Part shown: one piece after another, positions 19,252 to 29,131 of the stretch
Numbering within the stretch: position 1 is the first letter of the stretch
Layout: every line of letters begins with the position of its first letter
Assembly: GCF_030272695.1 (NCBI RefSeq)
Contig: NZ_JARFYN010000012.1
Coordinates: 1 to 64,000 of the forward strand
Source: Martinezella calliandrae
Lineage (GTDB): Bacteria > Pseudomonadota > Alphaproteobacteria > Rhizobiales > Rhizobiaceae
Direction of reading: 5' to 3'
DNA: 64,000 nt
Notes under the pieces: model-generated
Told to the model about the DNA's origin: nothing
Databases searched by the model: none
Seen by the model: only the letters and a program-made list of their open reading frames with translations
Made by a program: the position numbers and the translations under genes

Positions 19252-20181
19252 TCATGTCCAATCTTCGAAGAAGGTGCTCCCGGCCTCGGCGCGGATCGCC
19301 TGGCCGGCATTTGTGCCAAGCGCTTCGGCGTCCCGGCGATGACCTTCGATGGTGGTGGTGTGCACCTGCCGGCCATCGGGCGTCAGGATCATGCCGAAGA
19401 ACCTGATATGGTCACCCTCACAGACGGCATAACCGGCGATCGGTGTACGGCACGAGCCATCGAGTGCTGCCAGGAAACCGCGTTCGCAGGAGACGGTGTC
19501 GAAGGTCGGGCCATCATTGATGGCGGAAAGCAGGTCGTTGATCCTGCCGTCACTGATAGGGCTTTCAATGCAGATCGCACCCTGGGCTGGCGCCGGCGGG
19601 AATTCGTTCGGATCGAGAATGTCGGTGATCACATCCACCTTGCCGAGCCGCTTCAGGCCGGCAAGCGCCAATAGCGTCGCGTCGGCGTGGCCCTCTTCCA
19701 GCTTGCGAAGCCGGGTTTCGACTGAGCCGCGAAAGGTGATGACGTTGAGATCGGGACGCAGGCGGCGGATCAGCGCCTGGCGACGTAGGGACGCGGAACC
19801 GATGGTCGCGCCGTGCGGCAGGTCGATCAGCCTTGGTGCCGTACGGCCAATCACGGTGTCTCGGATATCCTCGCGGGGCAGATAGGCCGACAGCGCCAAA
19901 CCTTGCGGCAGCTTCGTCGCCATGTCTTTGGCAGAATGGACCGCGAAATCGAGCTCGCCGGAGGTCAGCTTCTGCTCCAGTTCCTCCGTAAACAGGCCCT
20001 TGCCGCCGATCGCCGCCAGGGAACGATCGATAATGCGGTCGCCCTTGGTGGTCAGAACGACGATCTCAAACATTTCCTCGGGCAAGCCATGTGCTGCCAT
20101 CAGGCGGTCGCGGACTTCGTGCACTTGGGCCAGTGCAAGTGGGCTGCCGCGCGTGCCGATCCGGAAAGGTTTTGTTTGCAT
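19252..20181 (-). CDS. hemC: Porphobilinogen deaminase (hydroxymethylbilane synthase)
   Basis: Links four porphobilinogen units into hydroxymethylbilane. The 309-residue product starts [14 protein letters not shown], has [12 protein letters not shown] and [12 protein letters not shown] in domains 1 and 2, and the dipyrromethane cofactor cysteine at about residue 244 in [13 protein letters not shown]. The frame is open to 20220, but the ATG at 20181 gives the conserved N-terminus. First gene of the hemC-hemD-mitofilin-hemY unit, divergent from tsaD across 84 bases. Confidence 0.97.
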   Translation of the reverse strand: MQTKPFRIGTRGSPLALAQVHEVRDRLMAAHGLPEEMFEIVVLTTKGDRIIDRSLAAIGGKGLFTEELEQKLTSGELDFAVHSAKDMATKLPQGLALSAYLPREDIRDTVIGRTAPRLIDLPHGATIGSASLRRQALIRRLRPDLNVITFRGSVETRLRKLEEGHADATLLALAGLKRLGKVDVITDILDPNEFPPAPAQGAICIESPISDGRINDLLSAINDGPTFDTVSCERGFLAALDGSCRTPIAGYAVCEGDHIRFFGMILTPDGRQVHTTTIEGHRRDAEALGTNAGQAIRAEAGSTFFEDWT

Positions 20182-20265
20182 CCGCTTTGATCCGTTGTTA
20201 CCGACAGTTCCCGTAACCATATTTCCGCTTCATCGCAATCGACCAACAGGCAACGAACAGCTTCC

Positions 20266-21363
20266 ATGGCGCCCATTCTTCGCATTCTCGGCATCGAAAC
20301 AAGCTGCGACGAAACCGCCGCGGCCATTGTCGAGCGCCGGGACGACGGCACCGCCACAATTGCCTCCGACGTAGTTTTGAGCCAGTTGGACGAGCATAGC
20401 GCCTACGGCGGTGTCGTGCCGGAAATTGCTGCGCGGGCCCATGTCGAGGCGCTGGATACGTTGATCGACGAAGCATTGAGGCGCGCCAATGTGTCGCTGT
20501 CCGATGTCGACGCCATCGCGGCCACATCCGGTCCCGGTCTCATTGGCGGCCTGCTTGTCGGGTTGATGACCGGCAAGGCGATTTCGAGGGCGACCGGCAA
20601 GCCGCTATATGCAATCAACCATCTAGAGGGCCATGCGCTGACGGCAAGGCTGACGGATGGCCTTACCTTTCCCTATCTCATGCTGCTGGTCTCCGGCGGC
20701 CACACACAGCTGATTTTGGTGCGCGGCGTAGGCGAATACGAGCGCTGGGGTACGACCATTGACGACGCGCTGGGCGAAGCCTTCGACAAGACAGCAAAGC
20801 TGCTCGGTCTGCCTTATCCGGGCGGCCCAGCGGTCGAAGCGGCGGCGAAGAACGGCGATCCGGATCGGTTCGATTTTCCGCGCCCGCTGGTTGGCGAGAC
20901 CCGCCTCGATTTTTCCTTTTCCGGCCTGAAGACCGCGGTGCGACAGGTGGCAACGGCGATAGCGCCGGTGACCGAACAGGATATAGCCGATATCTGTGCT
21001 TCCTTCCAGAAAGCGATCTCGCGCACGTTGAAGGACCGGGTCGGGCGCGGCCTGCAGCGCTTCAAAAAGGAATTTCCGAAGACGGCGGACAAGCCGGCGC
21101 TGGTGGTTGCCGGCGGCGTCGCGGCCAATCTCGAGCTGCGCCGCACGCTGTTGGAACTCTGCGATCGCAATGGTTTCCGCTTCATCGCGCCGCCGCTGAG
21201 GCTGTGCACCGATAACGCCGTGATGATCGCCTGGGCGGGGCTGGAGCGCATGGCGACAGGTGCAGCGCCCGACGGCCTTGATGTGCAGCCGCGCTCGCGC
21301 TGGCCGCTCGATCAGAAGGCGGAAACCCTTTTGGGGCACGGCAAACGAGGAGCGAAGGCATGA
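20266..21363 (+). CDS. tsaD: tRNA threonylcarbamoyladenosine transferase TsaD
   Basis: Transfers the threonylcarbamoyl group to A37 of tRNAs that read ANN codons, with TsaB and TsaE. The 365-residue protein has the ASKHA-fold start [15 protein letters not shown], the metal site NHLEGHA with His119 and His123, and [10 protein letters not shown]. The ATG at 20266 lies just after the divergent hemC promoter region. Its last four bases overlap the gpsA start (ATGA), so the two are translationally coupled, an order common in Rhizobiales. Confidence 0.97.
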   Translation: MAPILRILGIETSCDETAAAIVERRDDGTATIASDVVLSQLDEHSAYGGVVPEIAARAHVEALDTLIDEALRRANVSLSDVDAIAATSGPGLIGGLLVGLMTGKAISRATGKPLYAINHLEGHALTARLTDGLTFPYLMLLVSGGHTQLILVRGVGEYERWGTTIDDALGEAFDKTAKLLGLPYPGGPAVEAAAKNGDPDRFDFPRPLVGETRLDFSFSGLKTAVRQVATAIAPVTEQDIADICASFQKAISRTLKDRVGRGLQRFKKEFPKTADKPALVVAGGVAANLELRRTLLELCDRNGFRFIAPPLRLCTDNAVMIAWAGLERMATGAAPDGLDVQPRSRWPLDQKAETLLGHGKRGAKA

Positions 21364-22349
21364 GCGATAGTGAACGGATCGCAGTGGTCGGCGCCGGCGC
21401 CTTCGGCACGGCGCTTGCTGCTGTCATCGCCTTGACCGGCAAGAGCCAGGTGACGCTGGTCGGGCGCAATGCTGCGCTGATGGCTGATCTCACAGCGGAT
21501 CGGATGCATGACACGGCGTTGCCGGGTATTGATTTGCCGGATGCGCTGCAATTTTCCGCCGAGCCTGACGCGATTTCAGACGCCGGCATCGTGCTCTTCG
21601 CCATGCCGTCGCAGGCACAGGCGGATGCGGCTCGTCATTATGGGCCTTATCTCGCCGAGGATGCCGTGGTCGTCACATGCGCCAAGGGCATCGACAAGGT
21701 ATCCGGCGACCTCTTGACCGACATGTTGGAACGGGAATTGCCGCACCACGCCATCGCCGTTCTCTCCGGACCGGGTTTTGCCAGCGATATTGCCAAGGGC
21801 TTGCCGACGGCAATGGCGATCGCGGCTGCGGATATGGCGGTGGCGGAGCGGCTGGCACAGGCAATATCAGGCCCGACATTCCGCCTCTACGCTTCTTCCG
21901 ATCGGGTCGGCGTGCAGCTCGGCGGCGCGTTGAAGAATGTGCTGGCGATCGCCTGTGGCATCGTCGAAGGATGCGGCATCGGCGATTCGGCGCGTGCGGC
22001 GCTTATTAGCCGCGGCCTGGCGGAAATGTCACGATTTGTGTCCGCCAAGGGTGGCAAGGCTGAGACGGTGCGCGGGCTCTCCGGCCTCGGTGACCTTGTG
22101 TTGACCGCGACCAGCCACCAGTCCCGCAACCTGCGCTTTGGTATCGCGCTCGGACACGGCGAAACGGGCGATCCATCGCGTGGCGAGCTGGTTGAGGGCG
22201 CCTATGCCGCCTCGATCGCGGCGCGTCTAGCGCGGGGGCTTAGTGTCGATATGCCGATCATCGAAGCGGTCTCGGCCATCATTGACGGCAAACTGGATAT
22301 CCCGACGGCGATCGAGCAATTGATGACCCGGCCGATTACGACGGAATAG
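21360..22349 (+). CDS. gpsA: Glycerol-3-phosphate dehydrogenase [NAD(P)+]
   Basis: Reduces dihydroxyacetone phosphate to sn-glycerol 3-phosphate, the backbone for phospholipids. The 329-residue protein begins with the dinucleotide motif [12 protein letters not shown], has [18 protein letters not shown] in the middle and the catalytic-domain block [32 protein letters not shown]. Its ATG overlaps the tsaD stop. The next conserved gene of this neighbourhood, YciI-like, lies about 720 bases on, separated by the toxin-antitoxin remnant. Confidence 0.97.
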   Translation: MSDSERIAVVGAGAFGTALAAVIALTGKSQVTLVGRNAALMADLTADRMHDTALPGIDLPDALQFSAEPDAISDAGIVLFAMPSQAQADAARHYGPYLAEDAVVVTCAKGIDKVSGDLLTDMLERELPHHAIAVLSGPGFASDIAKGLPTAMAIAAADMAVAERLAQAISGPTFRLYASSDRVGVQLGGALKNVLAIACGIVEGCGIGDSARAALISRGLAEMSRFVSAKGGKAETVRGLSGLGDLVLTATSHQSRNLRFGIALGHGETGDPSRGELVEGAYAASIAARLARGLSVDMPIIEAVSAIIDGKLDIPTAIEQLMTRPITTE

Positions 22350-22391
22350 AAAGCTCGAGCATCGGCTGCGCACTGGATATAACCGGAGGCG

Positions 22392-22622
22392 ATGATGGGC
22401 GGCTCGCAAAAACGCGCGATTCAGAATTATCGTTCTCGTCTTGAAGAGCGTGGTCTGGCTCGCTTCGAGGTGCTTGGCCTTGATGGTGATCGTGCTCTCA
22501 TTCGTTCGTTGGCGCGACGTCTTGCGGAAGCAGAGGCCGAATCGGCCCGCATCCGTAGTATCATGAACCAGGCGATCTCCAGCGAGCCGCCGAAAAAAGG
22601 CGGCGTCTTCGATCAAGCCTGA
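22392..22622 (+). pseudogene. Antitoxin gene truncated at its 3' end
   Basis: Seventy-six residues resembling the antitoxin of a rhizobial PIN-toxin pair: QKRAIQNYRSRLEERGLARFEVLGLDGDR, LIRSLARRL, then SSEPPKKGG. From memory of the family, intact members continue past this Pro-Pro-Lys motif for roughly 25-30 residues to a basic C-terminus. Here five codons follow (VFDQA) before a stop. GGAGGCG gives a good ribosome binding site. The toxin gene after it lacks its start, so a single deletion probably removed the junction. The shortened frame could still be made, but toxin neutralisation is doubtful. Confidence 0.7.
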
Positions 22623-22634
22623 GCCGGCGCCTAA

Positions 22635-23015
22635 CCTGCCGGTTGGTTTCAAGCACAGATAGATGATGACCTGTTCATCGCAGCGTCTACAATTGCCGAG
22701 ATTCAGCGCGGGATATTGATCAAACCGGCAGGACGCAAACGGGACGAGCTCGAAACTTGGTTTCTCGGCCCGCAAGGACCGCTGGCATATTTCGCCGGAC
22801 GCATTCTTTCCTTTGATGAGAGTGCTGCCTTAATTTGGGCACAGCTTATGGCGGAAGGTCGGGCAGCCGGGCGACGGCTCGACCCCACGGACATGTTGAT
22901 CGCCGCCGTTGCGATCGCGAATGAATGCGTTTTCGCAACGGACAATGAGGCGGACTTTTGGGGGTCTCGACATTATCAATCCGCTTCGCGCAGAAACAAG
23001 ATGACCTTCGCTTGA
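22635..23015 (+). pseudogene. PIN-domain (VapC-like) toxin, 5' end deleted
   Basis: The frame open from 22635 encodes DDDLFIAASTIAEIQRGIL, then KPAGRKRDELETWFLG, FAGRILSFDE, DPTDMLIAAVAIANECVFATDNEADF, the central and C-terminal parts of a VapC ribonuclease. The acidic residues Asp in PTD and DNEADF are present. The first 30-40 residues with the DTNxxSE metal aspartate are missing, and an in-frame TAA at 22632 precedes the remnant. Only a TTG at 22716 is available as a start. It is very likely inactive. It lies directly after the shortened antitoxin gene. Confidence 0.75.
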
Positions 23016-23071
23016 TGAGGCTTTATCCATCATCCTCAACAATCTGCTGATTTCCATAGGAGAATAGAATC

Positions 23072-23365
23072 ATGCTGTTTGCCTTTGTCTGCAAGGATAA
23101 GCCCGGTCATCTGAATGTCCGGATGGAGACCCGCCCTGCCCATGTCGAGTATTTGAACAAGCTCAATGCCGAGGGTACCTTGAAAATGGCGGGTCCTTTC
23201 CTCGACGCCGAAGGCAAGCCGAACGGCACGCTTGCCATCGTCAGCGCAGAAACGATCGAAGCAGCAAAGGCGATTGCCGATGCCGATCCCTATACCAAGG
23301 CCGGCTTGTTCGAGAACGTCGAGATCAAGCCCTACAACTGGGTCTTCAACAATCCGGAGGCATGA
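23072..23365 (+). CDS. YciI-like domain protein
   Basis: A 97-residue single-domain protein of the YciI family (ferredoxin-like fold). It starts MLFAFVCKDKPGH, has a conserved histidine in RPAHVEYL near residue 24 and an acidic loop GPFLDAEGKPNGTLAIV, the pair thought to form an active or binding site. AGGAGA lies about 11 bases before the ATG. Three bases separate it from the EVE gene, so the two are co-transcribed. No substrate is known. A second YciI-like protein lies at 37337. Confidence 0.87.
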   Translation: MLFAFVCKDKPGHLNVRMETRPAHVEYLNKLNAEGTLKMAGPFLDAEGKPNGTLAIVSAETIEAAKAIADADPYTKAGLFENVEIKPYNWVFNNPEA

Positions 23366-23368
23366 AGC

Positions 23369-23800
23369 ATGGCGCATTGGCTGTATAAATCCGAACCGGC
23401 GTCGTGGTCTTGGGAGGCGCAGAAGAGAGCCGGCGAAAAGGGCACGGAATGGACCGGCGTGCGCAACTATCTCGCCCGCAACAACATGCGAGCGATGCAG
23501 ATCGGCGACAAAGGCTTCTTCTACCATTCCAATGAGGGGCTGGAGATCGTTGGCATTGTCGAGGTCTGTGCACTGTCACATCCCGATTCGACCGCCAAGG
23601 ACGACCCGCGTTGGGACTGCGTGGACATCCGCGCCGTCCGCGATATGCCGAAGCCGGTGTCGCTGAAGGATATCAAGGCCAATCCAAAGCTTTCGCAGAT
23701 GGCGCTGGTCACCTCGATGCGGCTTTCCGTGCAGCCGGTGACCGACGAGGAATATCGCGAAGTCTGTCGCATGGGCGAACTGGACAATCCGCCTGTTTGA
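23369..23800 (+). CDS. EVE domain protein
   Basis: A 143-residue EVE (PUA-like) protein. The opening HWLYKSEPASWSWE, then TEWTGVRNYLARNNMRAMQIGDKGFFYHSNEG and the WDCVDIRAV strand, are diagnostic. EVE folds bind modified bases in DNA or RNA; many rhizobial members are unlinked to restriction systems and their ligands are untested. The aromatic residues of the pocket (Trp, Tyr, Phe-Tyr-His) are visible. It follows the YciI gene and precedes a methyltransferase by 21 bases, all on one strand. Confidence 0.9.
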   Translation: MAHWLYKSEPASWSWEAQKRAGEKGTEWTGVRNYLARNNMRAMQIGDKGFFYHSNEGLEIVGIVEVCALSHPDSTAKDDPRWDCVDIRAVRDMPKPVSLKDIKANPKLSQMALVTSMRLSVQPVTDEEYREVCRMGELDNPPV

Positions 23801-23821
23801 AACCTCTGACTCGAGGGCCAT

Positions 23822-24472
23822 TTGAAGACCGAACCTGAGAGCTTCATTCGCGAAAATACCAGCCTTATGGCACTGCCGCATGTGCCGGAAATCCAGCTGC
23901 ATCTGGCGAGCGAAGCGCATGATCTTTGGCTGAAGACGGAGGAGGAGCTCGAAGAGATCGGTCTGCCGCCGCCCTTCTGGGCCTTTGCCTGGGCGGGCGG
24001 ACAGGGGCTTGCGCGCTTCCTCCTCGATCATCCCGGCGAGGTCAAAGGAAAAAGGATTCTGGATTTCGCCAGCGGCTCCGGGCTCGTCGCGATTGCGGCG
24101 AAGCTTGCGGGTGCAAGCCATGTGTTCGCCGCCGATGTCGATCCCTGGGCGGAGACGGCAATACGGTTGAACGCGGCGGAGAACGGCGTCACGCTCGAAT
24201 TCACTGGTGACGATCTCGTCGGCCAAACGACGAATGCCGAGGTCATTCTTGCCGGCGATGTCTTTTACGATCGCGATTTCGCCGATCGATTGATTCCCTG
24301 GTTCCGACAACTGGCGAGCGAGGGCCATGTCGTTCTTGTGGGCGATCCTGGGAGAGCCTACCTCCCCAAGGATCATTTGGAGGCCCGTGCCACCTATCAG
24401 GTGCCTGTGACCAGGGCACTGGAGGATAGCGAAGTGAAGAAGACGACGGTCTGGCGATTTCTTGCAGGCTAA
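23822..24472 (+). CDS. Class I SAM-dependent methyltransferase (Nnt1/ETFB-KMT-like)
   Basis: A 216-residue methyltransferase. The N-terminal LPHVPEIQLHLASEAHDLW and PPPFWAFAWAGGQGLARFLL match the family of COG3897-type and ETFB lysine methyltransferases. Motif I is ILDFASGSGLVAIAA, motif II DVDPWAETAIRLNA, and AGDVFYDRDF replaces the usual post-I motif. The start is a TTG at 23822 with GAGGG upstream; the first ATG in frame (23867) would remove sequence that looks conserved. Likely target is a protein lysine, possibly on electron-transfer flavoprotein, but this is not proven. Confidence 0.8.
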   Translation: MKTEPESFIRENTSLMALPHVPEIQLHLASEAHDLWLKTEEELEEIGLPPPFWAFAWAGGQGLARFLLDHPGEVKGKRILDFASGSGLVAIAAKLAGASHVFAADVDPWAETAIRLNAAENGVTLEFTGDDLVGQTTNAEVILAGDVFYDRDFADRLIPWFRQLASEGHVVLVGDPGRAYLPKDHLEARATYQVPVTRALEDSEVKKTTVWRFLAG

Positions 24473-24478
24473 GAGCCG

Positions 24479-24877
24479 TCAGGGGCGAATCACGCAGACG
24501 CCGGCTTCATAGGAGCAGGCATTGCGAGCATGTTTGACGTCGATCACCTTGGCCCGTGGCATCGGTGCCGCAGGTTCGCTCTGATCATAGCCGCCACCGT
24601 AACCGACGACATAAGTCCCGCCGTCGGCCTGGTAAATATCGGCCGTGCCGGCATAGGTGCCGACGTCAGCCGCATATTGCCGATCCATCAGAACGATTCT
24701 GGCGGGTTGCGGCTGCTGGTAGCGCTGCGGCCAGGAGATTTCCTGCAACCGAACAAAGCGGGAATGGTGGAACTGCCGGTGTCCATGGCGATAGTCGCCC
24801 GCTAAAGCCGATACGGACGAAAGAGCAGCGGCTGCTGCCAAAACGAGCATTGCTGCCTTGAAAAGATGCCGTCCCAT
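24479..24877 (-). CDS. Small secreted protein of unknown function
   Basis: A 132-residue protein with an N-terminal signal peptide (MGRHLFKAAMLVLAAAAALSS, likely cleavage after ALA at about residue 26). The mature part is rich in His, Gln, Tyr and Gly, with two cysteines near the end (NACSYEAGVC) that could form a disulfide. I do not recognise a family beyond rhizobial hypothetical proteins. The gene converges with the methyltransferase, 6 bases apart. Periplasmic location is inferred. Confidence 0.7.
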   Translation of the reverse strand: MGRHLFKAAMLVLAAAAALSSVSALAGDYRHGHRQFHHSRFVRLQEISWPQRYQQPQPARIVLMDRQYAADVGTYAGTADIYQADGGTYVVGYGGGYDQSEPAAPMPRAKVIDVKHARNACSYEAGVCVIRP

Positions 24878-25185
24878 GGGTTCGCCTCGCCTTGCAAATC
24901 CTTAATAAAATATGAACAGCAGAGTGCCGCAAGATCGGCGTTAAGTCCACTCGGCGGACGGGAAAATCGTGTCGGTCGGCCTATCGGAGATGTCGTTTTT
25001 GCGCACTCGCTAAAGGTGTCTGATGATCCGAATCGATTAAATTCGAGGCAGACAGCAATTGTACTTGTCGATATGGCTTTCCGTGATTAATGGTCACAAT
25101 TGATGCAACGCACACAGGATTTCTCCAGGTGCGTAGCCCCGGAGACATCCGGGATCGAAGCGTATCGTAACGCCGCGAGGTTCTG
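24878..25185. other. Intergenic region upstream of sdhC
   Basis: Divergent control region between the secreted-protein gene and sdhC. No gene is supported. The sdh promoter must lie here, but I do not see a convincing -35/-10 pair. The stretch is less GC-rich than its surroundings. Confidence 0.5.
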
Positions 25186-25584
25186 ATGGCGAACGTCACA
25201 CAAAACCGGCCCCTGTCGCCGCATCTGCAAGTCTACAAACTCATTCCAACTATGGTCATGTCGATCGTTCACCGCATCACCGGCGGTGCGCTCTATTTCG
25301 GCACTCTGCTGGTCGCCTGGTGGCTGATCGCGGCGGCGACCGGCCAAGGCTATTTCGACCTGGTCAACTGGATCATGGGTTCTATCATCGGCCGGCTCGT
25401 GCTGCTCGGCTATACCTGGGCGCTGCTGCACCATATGCTCGGCGGCTTCCGCCATTTCATTTGGGATCTCGGATACGGCTTCGACCCCGCCGTCTCGACC
25501 AAGATGGCCAAGGCGACGCTTGTTGGTTCGCTCTGTCTTACCGCGCTGGTCTGGATCATCGGCATCGTCATTCGGCTGATTTGA
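25186..25584 (+). CDS. sdhC: Succinate dehydrogenase cytochrome b556 subunit
   Basis: Membrane anchor of complex II; with SdhD it binds haem b and ubiquinone. The 132-residue protein has three membrane helices and the family motif RPLSPHLQVYKLIPTMVMSIVHRITG, with Ser and Arg near the quinone site, and LLHHMLGGFRHFIWDLG holding a haem-ligand histidine. First gene of sdhCDAB. A dispersed repeat separates it from sdhD. Confidence 0.95.
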   Translation: MANVTQNRPLSPHLQVYKLIPTMVMSIVHRITGGALYFGTLLVAWWLIAAATGQGYFDLVNWIMGSIIGRLVLLGYTWALLHHMLGGFRHFIWDLGYGFDPAVSTKMAKATLVGSLCLTALVWIIGIVIRLI

Positions 25585-25591
25585 TTGGTAT

Positions 25592-25633
25592 GGTCTTGTC
25601 CGAAAACGGTTTCGCACTTTTCGGGATCATGCT
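25592..25633. repeat. Rhizobial dispersed repeat between sdhC and sdhD
   Basis: The stretch reads GTCCGAAAAC, GGTTTCGCACTTTTCGGGATC, ATGCT when split, and resembles a short element scattered in many rhizobial intergenic regions. CCGAAAA (25600-25606) pairs with TTTTCGG (25618-25624), giving a small hairpin inside the sdh mRNA. Identification as a family is from memory; only one copy was noticed in this window. Confidence 0.6.
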
Positions 25634-25649
25634 TTAAAGGATATTTCTC

Positions 25650-26030
25650 ATGGATATGCGCACCCCTTTGGGCAAAGTCCGCGGCCTCGGCTCCGCCAAG
25701 GAAGGCACCGAGCATTTCTGGCGCCAGCGTCTGACCGCAGTTGCCAATGTTCCGCTCATCATCTTCTTCGTCATTTTTCTGATGATCTATGCCGGCGCTC
25801 CCTATGCGGATGTCGTGCACGCGCTGTCGAATCCGCTCGTCGCGGTCATCATGGGCCTAATGGTGATCTCCGGCGTCATTCATATGAGGCTCGGCATGCA
25901 GGTCATCATCGAGGACTATGTCCACAGCGAGATCGGCAAAATCGTCCTTCTCATGCTCAACACATTCTTCGCGATTTTCGTGGCTGGGCTCTGTCTCTTC
26001 GCCATTCTGAAGATCGCGTTCGTAGGATAA
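25650..26030 (+). CDS. sdhD: Succinate dehydrogenase hydrophobic anchor subunit
   Basis: The second membrane anchor of complex II, 126 residues with three helices. [25 protein letters not shown] at the start and [20 protein letters not shown] in the second half are SdhD hallmarks; the histidine in VIHMRLG is the expected haem ligand. AAAGGA lies upstream of the ATG. Six bases separate its stop from sdhA. Confidence 0.95.
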   Translation: MDMRTPLGKVRGLGSAKEGTEHFWRQRLTAVANVPLIIFFVIFLMIYAGAPYADVVHALSNPLVAVIMGLMVISGVIHMRLGMQVIIEDYVHSEIGKIVLLMLNTFFAIFVAGLCLFAILKIAFVG

Positions 26031-26036
26031 TTACAG

Positions 26037-27893
26037 ATGGCACCGAATTCATCCGCTCAGAATGGGCCTGCTCAGAACGGGAAAGCCTATAAATATGTCG
26101 ATCACTCCTATGACGTGATCGTCGTCGGCGCCGGCGGCGCGGGCCTGCGCGCCACGCTCGGGATGGCCGAGCAGGGTTTCCGCACTGCCTGTATCACTAA
26201 AGTATTCCCGACCCGGTCGCACACGGTCGCAGCCCAGGGCGGCATTGCCGCCTCGCTGCAAAACATGACGCCGGACAGCTGGCAGTGGCATCTCTACGAC
26301 ACCGTCAAGGGCTCCGACTGGCTCGGCGACGTCGACGCCATGCAGTATCTCACCATGGAAGCGCCAAAGGCGGTCTATGAGCTTGAGCATTACGGCGTGC
26401 CGTTCTCGCGCAACGAAGAAGGCAAGATCTACCAGCGCCCGTTCGGCGGCCATATGCAGAATTACGGCGAAGGCCCCCCGGTGCAGCGCACCTGCGCCGC
26501 CGCCGACCGAACCGGCCATGCCATCCTGCACACGCTTTATGGCCAGTCGCTGCGCAACAATGCCGAATTCTTCATCGAATACTTTGCGCTCGACCTGATT
26601 ATGTCCGATGACGGCAGCCGCTGCACCGGCGTCGTCGCCTGGTGCCTGGACGACGGCACGATCCATCGCTTCGCCGCCAAGATGGTGGTGCTGGCGACCG
26701 GCGGCTACGGCCGCGCCTATTTCTCGGCGACCTCGGCCCATACCTGCACCGGCGACGGCGGCGGCATGGTTGCCCGCGCCGGGTTGCCGCTGCAGGACAT
26801 GGAATTCGTGCAATTCCATCCGACCGGCATCTATGGTTCCGGCTGCCTGATCACCGAGGGCGCGCGCGGCGAGGGCGGATATCTCGTCAATTCCGAAGGC
26901 GAGCGCTTCATGGAGCGCTACGCGCCCTCGGCCAAGGACCTTGCCTCGCGTGACGTCGTTTCGCGGTGCATGACGCTTGAGATCCGCGAAGGCCGCGGCG
27001 TCGGCAAGAACAAGGACCACATCTTCCTGCACCTCGACCATCTCGACCCAGCCGTGCTGCACGAGCGCCTGCCGGGCATTTCCGAGAGCGCGCGCATCTT
27101 CGCCGGCGTCGACGTGACGCGCGAGCCGATCCCGGTTCTGCCAACCGTCCACTACAATATGGGCGGCATTCCGACGAACTATTGGGGTGAGGTGCTGAAC
27201 GCCGACGGCAACAATCCGGAACGCATTCTGCCGGGCCTGATGGCTGTCGGCGAAGCCGGTTGCGCTTCGGTGCATGGCGCCAATCGGCTGGGTTCCAACT
27301 CACTGATCGACCTGGTGGTCTTCGGCCGCGCCGCCGCTATCCGTGCCGGTCAGGTTATCGACCGGGCGAGCCCGGTGCCGCCGGTCAATATTGCTGGCTG
27401 CGACAAGATCATGGACCGGTTCGACCGCCTGCGTCACGCCAGCGGTTCGACGCCGACCGCGGTGCTGCGCGAAAAGATGCAGCGCGCCATGCAGGAAGAC
27501 GCCGCCGTGTTCCGCACGCAAGAATCGCTGGAATCCGGTTGCCGCCGCCTCTCGGCAATCTGGCAGGAACTGCCTGACGTCAAGGTCACCGACCGTTCGC
27601 TGATCTGGAATTCCGACCTCGTCGAAACCCTGGAACTGCACAACCTAATGGCAAACGCCATCACGACGATCTATGGTGCCGAAGCCCGCAAGGAAAGCCG
27701 CGGTTCGCATGCGCGCGAGGATTATACCGAAGGCAAGTTCGGCGGACGCGACGACGAAAACTGGCGCAAGCACACACTCGCCTGGGTCAACGAAGCCGGC
27801 GACGTCAAGCTGGACTATCGCCCCGTTCATACCGAACTGATCGCCGAAGGCATCGATCCGCACAAGATCGAGCCGAAGGCGCGCGTGTATTGA
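26037..27893 (+). CDS. sdhA: Succinate dehydrogenase flavoprotein subunit
   Basis: Catalytic subunit that oxidises succinate to fumarate, on the cytoplasmic side of complex II. The 618-residue protein has the FAD motif GAGGAG at residues 31-36 and [10 protein letters not shown] with His62, the residue that carries covalent [26 protein letters not shown] and the C-terminal [19 protein letters not shown] complete the family pattern. The N-terminal 20 residues are a variable Asn/Gln-rich extension. Six bases after sdhD and 17 before sdhB. Confidence 0.97.
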   Translation: MAPNSSAQNGPAQNGKAYKYVDHSYDVIVVGAGGAGLRATLGMAEQGFRTACITKVFPTRSHTVAAQGGIAASLQNMTPDSWQWHLYDTVKGSDWLGDVDAMQYLTMEAPKAVYELEHYGVPFSRNEEGKIYQRPFGGHMQNYGEGPPVQRTCAAADRTGHAILHTLYGQSLRNNAEFFIEYFALDLIMSDDGSRCTGVVAWCLDDGTIHRFAAKMVVLATGGYGRAYFSATSAHTCTGDGGGMVARAGLPLQDMEFVQFHPTGIYGSGCLITEGARGEGGYLVNSEGERFMERYAPSAKDLASRDVVSRCMTLEIREGRGVGKNKDHIFLHLDHLDPAVLHERLPGISESARIFAGVDVTREPIPVLPTVHYNMGGIPTNYWGEVLNADGNNPERILPGLMAVGEAGCASVHGANRLGSNSLIDLVVFGRAAAIRAGQVIDRASPVPPVNIAGCDKIMDRFDRLRHASGSTPTAVLREKMQRAMQEDAAVFRTQESLESGCRRLSAIWQELPDVKVTDRSLIWNSDLVETLELHNLMANAITTIYGAEARKESRGSHAREDYTEGKFGGRDDENWRKHTLAWVNEAGDVKLDYRPVHTELIAEGIDPHKIEPKARVY

Positions 27894-27910
27894 TCTGAGA
27901 GGAACTGACT

Positions 27911-28690
27911 ATGGTTGAACTCGCTCTCCCCAAGAACTCTCAGATGCGCGAAGGCAAGGTCTGGCCGAAGCCAGCGGGCGCGAAGAATACGCGCGAATTC
28001 CGCGTCTACCGCTGGAGCCCGGATGACGGTCAAAACCCGAGCATCGACACCTACTACATCGACGTCGACGATTGCGGTCCGATGGTGCTCGATGGGCTGC
28101 TCTACATCAAGAACAAGATCGATCCGACGCTGACGCTGCGCCGTTCCTGTCGCGAAGGCATTTGCGGCTCCTGCGCGATGAACATCGACGGCACGAATAC
28201 GCTCGCTTGCACCAAGGGCATGGACGAAATCAAGGGCACGGTGAAGATCTATCCGCTGCCGCATATGCCCGTCGTCAAGGACCTCGTGCCAGACCTGACG
28301 AATTTCTACGCTCAGCACCGCTCGATCGAGCCCTGGCTGAAGACGGTATCGCCGCCGCCGGCTAAAGAGTGGAAGCAGAGCCATGAGGATCGCCTGAAGC
28401 TCGACGGCCTCTACGAATGCATCCTCTGCGCTTGCTGCTCGACCTCCTGTCCGAGCTATTGGTGGAACGGCGACCGCTATCTTGGCCCGGCCGTGCTTCT
28501 GCAGGCCTATCGCTGGCTGATCGACAGCCGCGACGAGGCAAAGGGCGAGCGCCTCGACAATCTCGAGGACCCGTTCCGGCTCTATCGCTGCCACACGATC
28601 ATGAACTGCGCCCAGACCTGCCCTAAGGGCCTGAACCCGGCCAAGGCGATCGCCGAAATCAAGAAGATGATGGTCGAGCGGCGGGTCTGA
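27911..28690 (+). CDS. sdhB: Succinate dehydrogenase iron-sulfur subunit
   Basis: Passes electrons from FAD to ubiquinone. The 259-residue protein has the [2Fe-2S] ligands in CREGICGSC (Cys80, Cys85, Cys88) and then CTKG. The [4Fe-4S] and [3Fe-4S] ligands lie in [16 protein letters not shown] and [23 protein letters not shown] lies about 8 bases before the ATG. Last gene of sdhCDAB; an 8-bp hairpin without a T-tract (28679-28697) covers its stop codon. Confidence 0.97.
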   Translation: MVELALPKNSQMREGKVWPKPAGAKNTREFRVYRWSPDDGQNPSIDTYYIDVDDCGPMVLDGLLYIKNKIDPTLTLRRSCREGICGSCAMNIDGTNTLACTKGMDEIKGTVKIYPLPHMPVVKDLVPDLTNFYAQHRSIEPWLKTVSPPPAKEWKQSHEDRLKLDGLYECILCACCSTSCPSYWWNGDRYLGPAVLLQAYRWLIDSRDEAKGERLDNLEDPFRLYRCHTIMNCAQTCPKGLNPAKAIAEIKKMMVERRV

Positions 28691-29131
28691 CCCGCCGACG
28701 ATCATGCGTCCGTGCCGCGGGCCCAAAGCTTGGCCACTCTGATCGCCGCTTCGCTCATCTCGAACCGGAGCGGGATCATTCCACAAACCGCTCGCGGTTA
28801 GGAAGCAGACGCGCGAGATGGGCGAGGGCGTGCCGCCAGCCGAAGTCGCGGAATTTTTATCACCCTCGCTCGCACGCCATTCCGATTTTTCGGACAAGCT
28901 CCGCCCAACACATGGAACGCGATAAAATCGTGCAGACGCTGGCCGATCATTTCTATCTGGATAAGGTTCGCCGGGTGACGCCTTGAAATGACCGGATTCT
29001 TGCGGAGCTATGACCTACGGCAAATTGTGGCGGTATCGACTTGATTAACCAAAGTGAAATACGGTAATTCCCACATCATTGAGCATCACTTTGCAAATGT
29101 CAGCGGTGGACAAATAATTAGGAGTGTGATG
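28691..29131. other. Gene-free region between sdhB and the Omp19-type gene
   Basis: About 440 bases without a supported gene. Two short plus-strand frames, 28818-28925 (35 codons) and 28912-28986 (24 codons, ending FYLDKVRRVTP), overlap and could be scraps of a lost gene, but I cannot name it. The promoter of the lipoprotein gene must lie near the end, where base composition becomes AT-rich. Confidence 0.5.
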
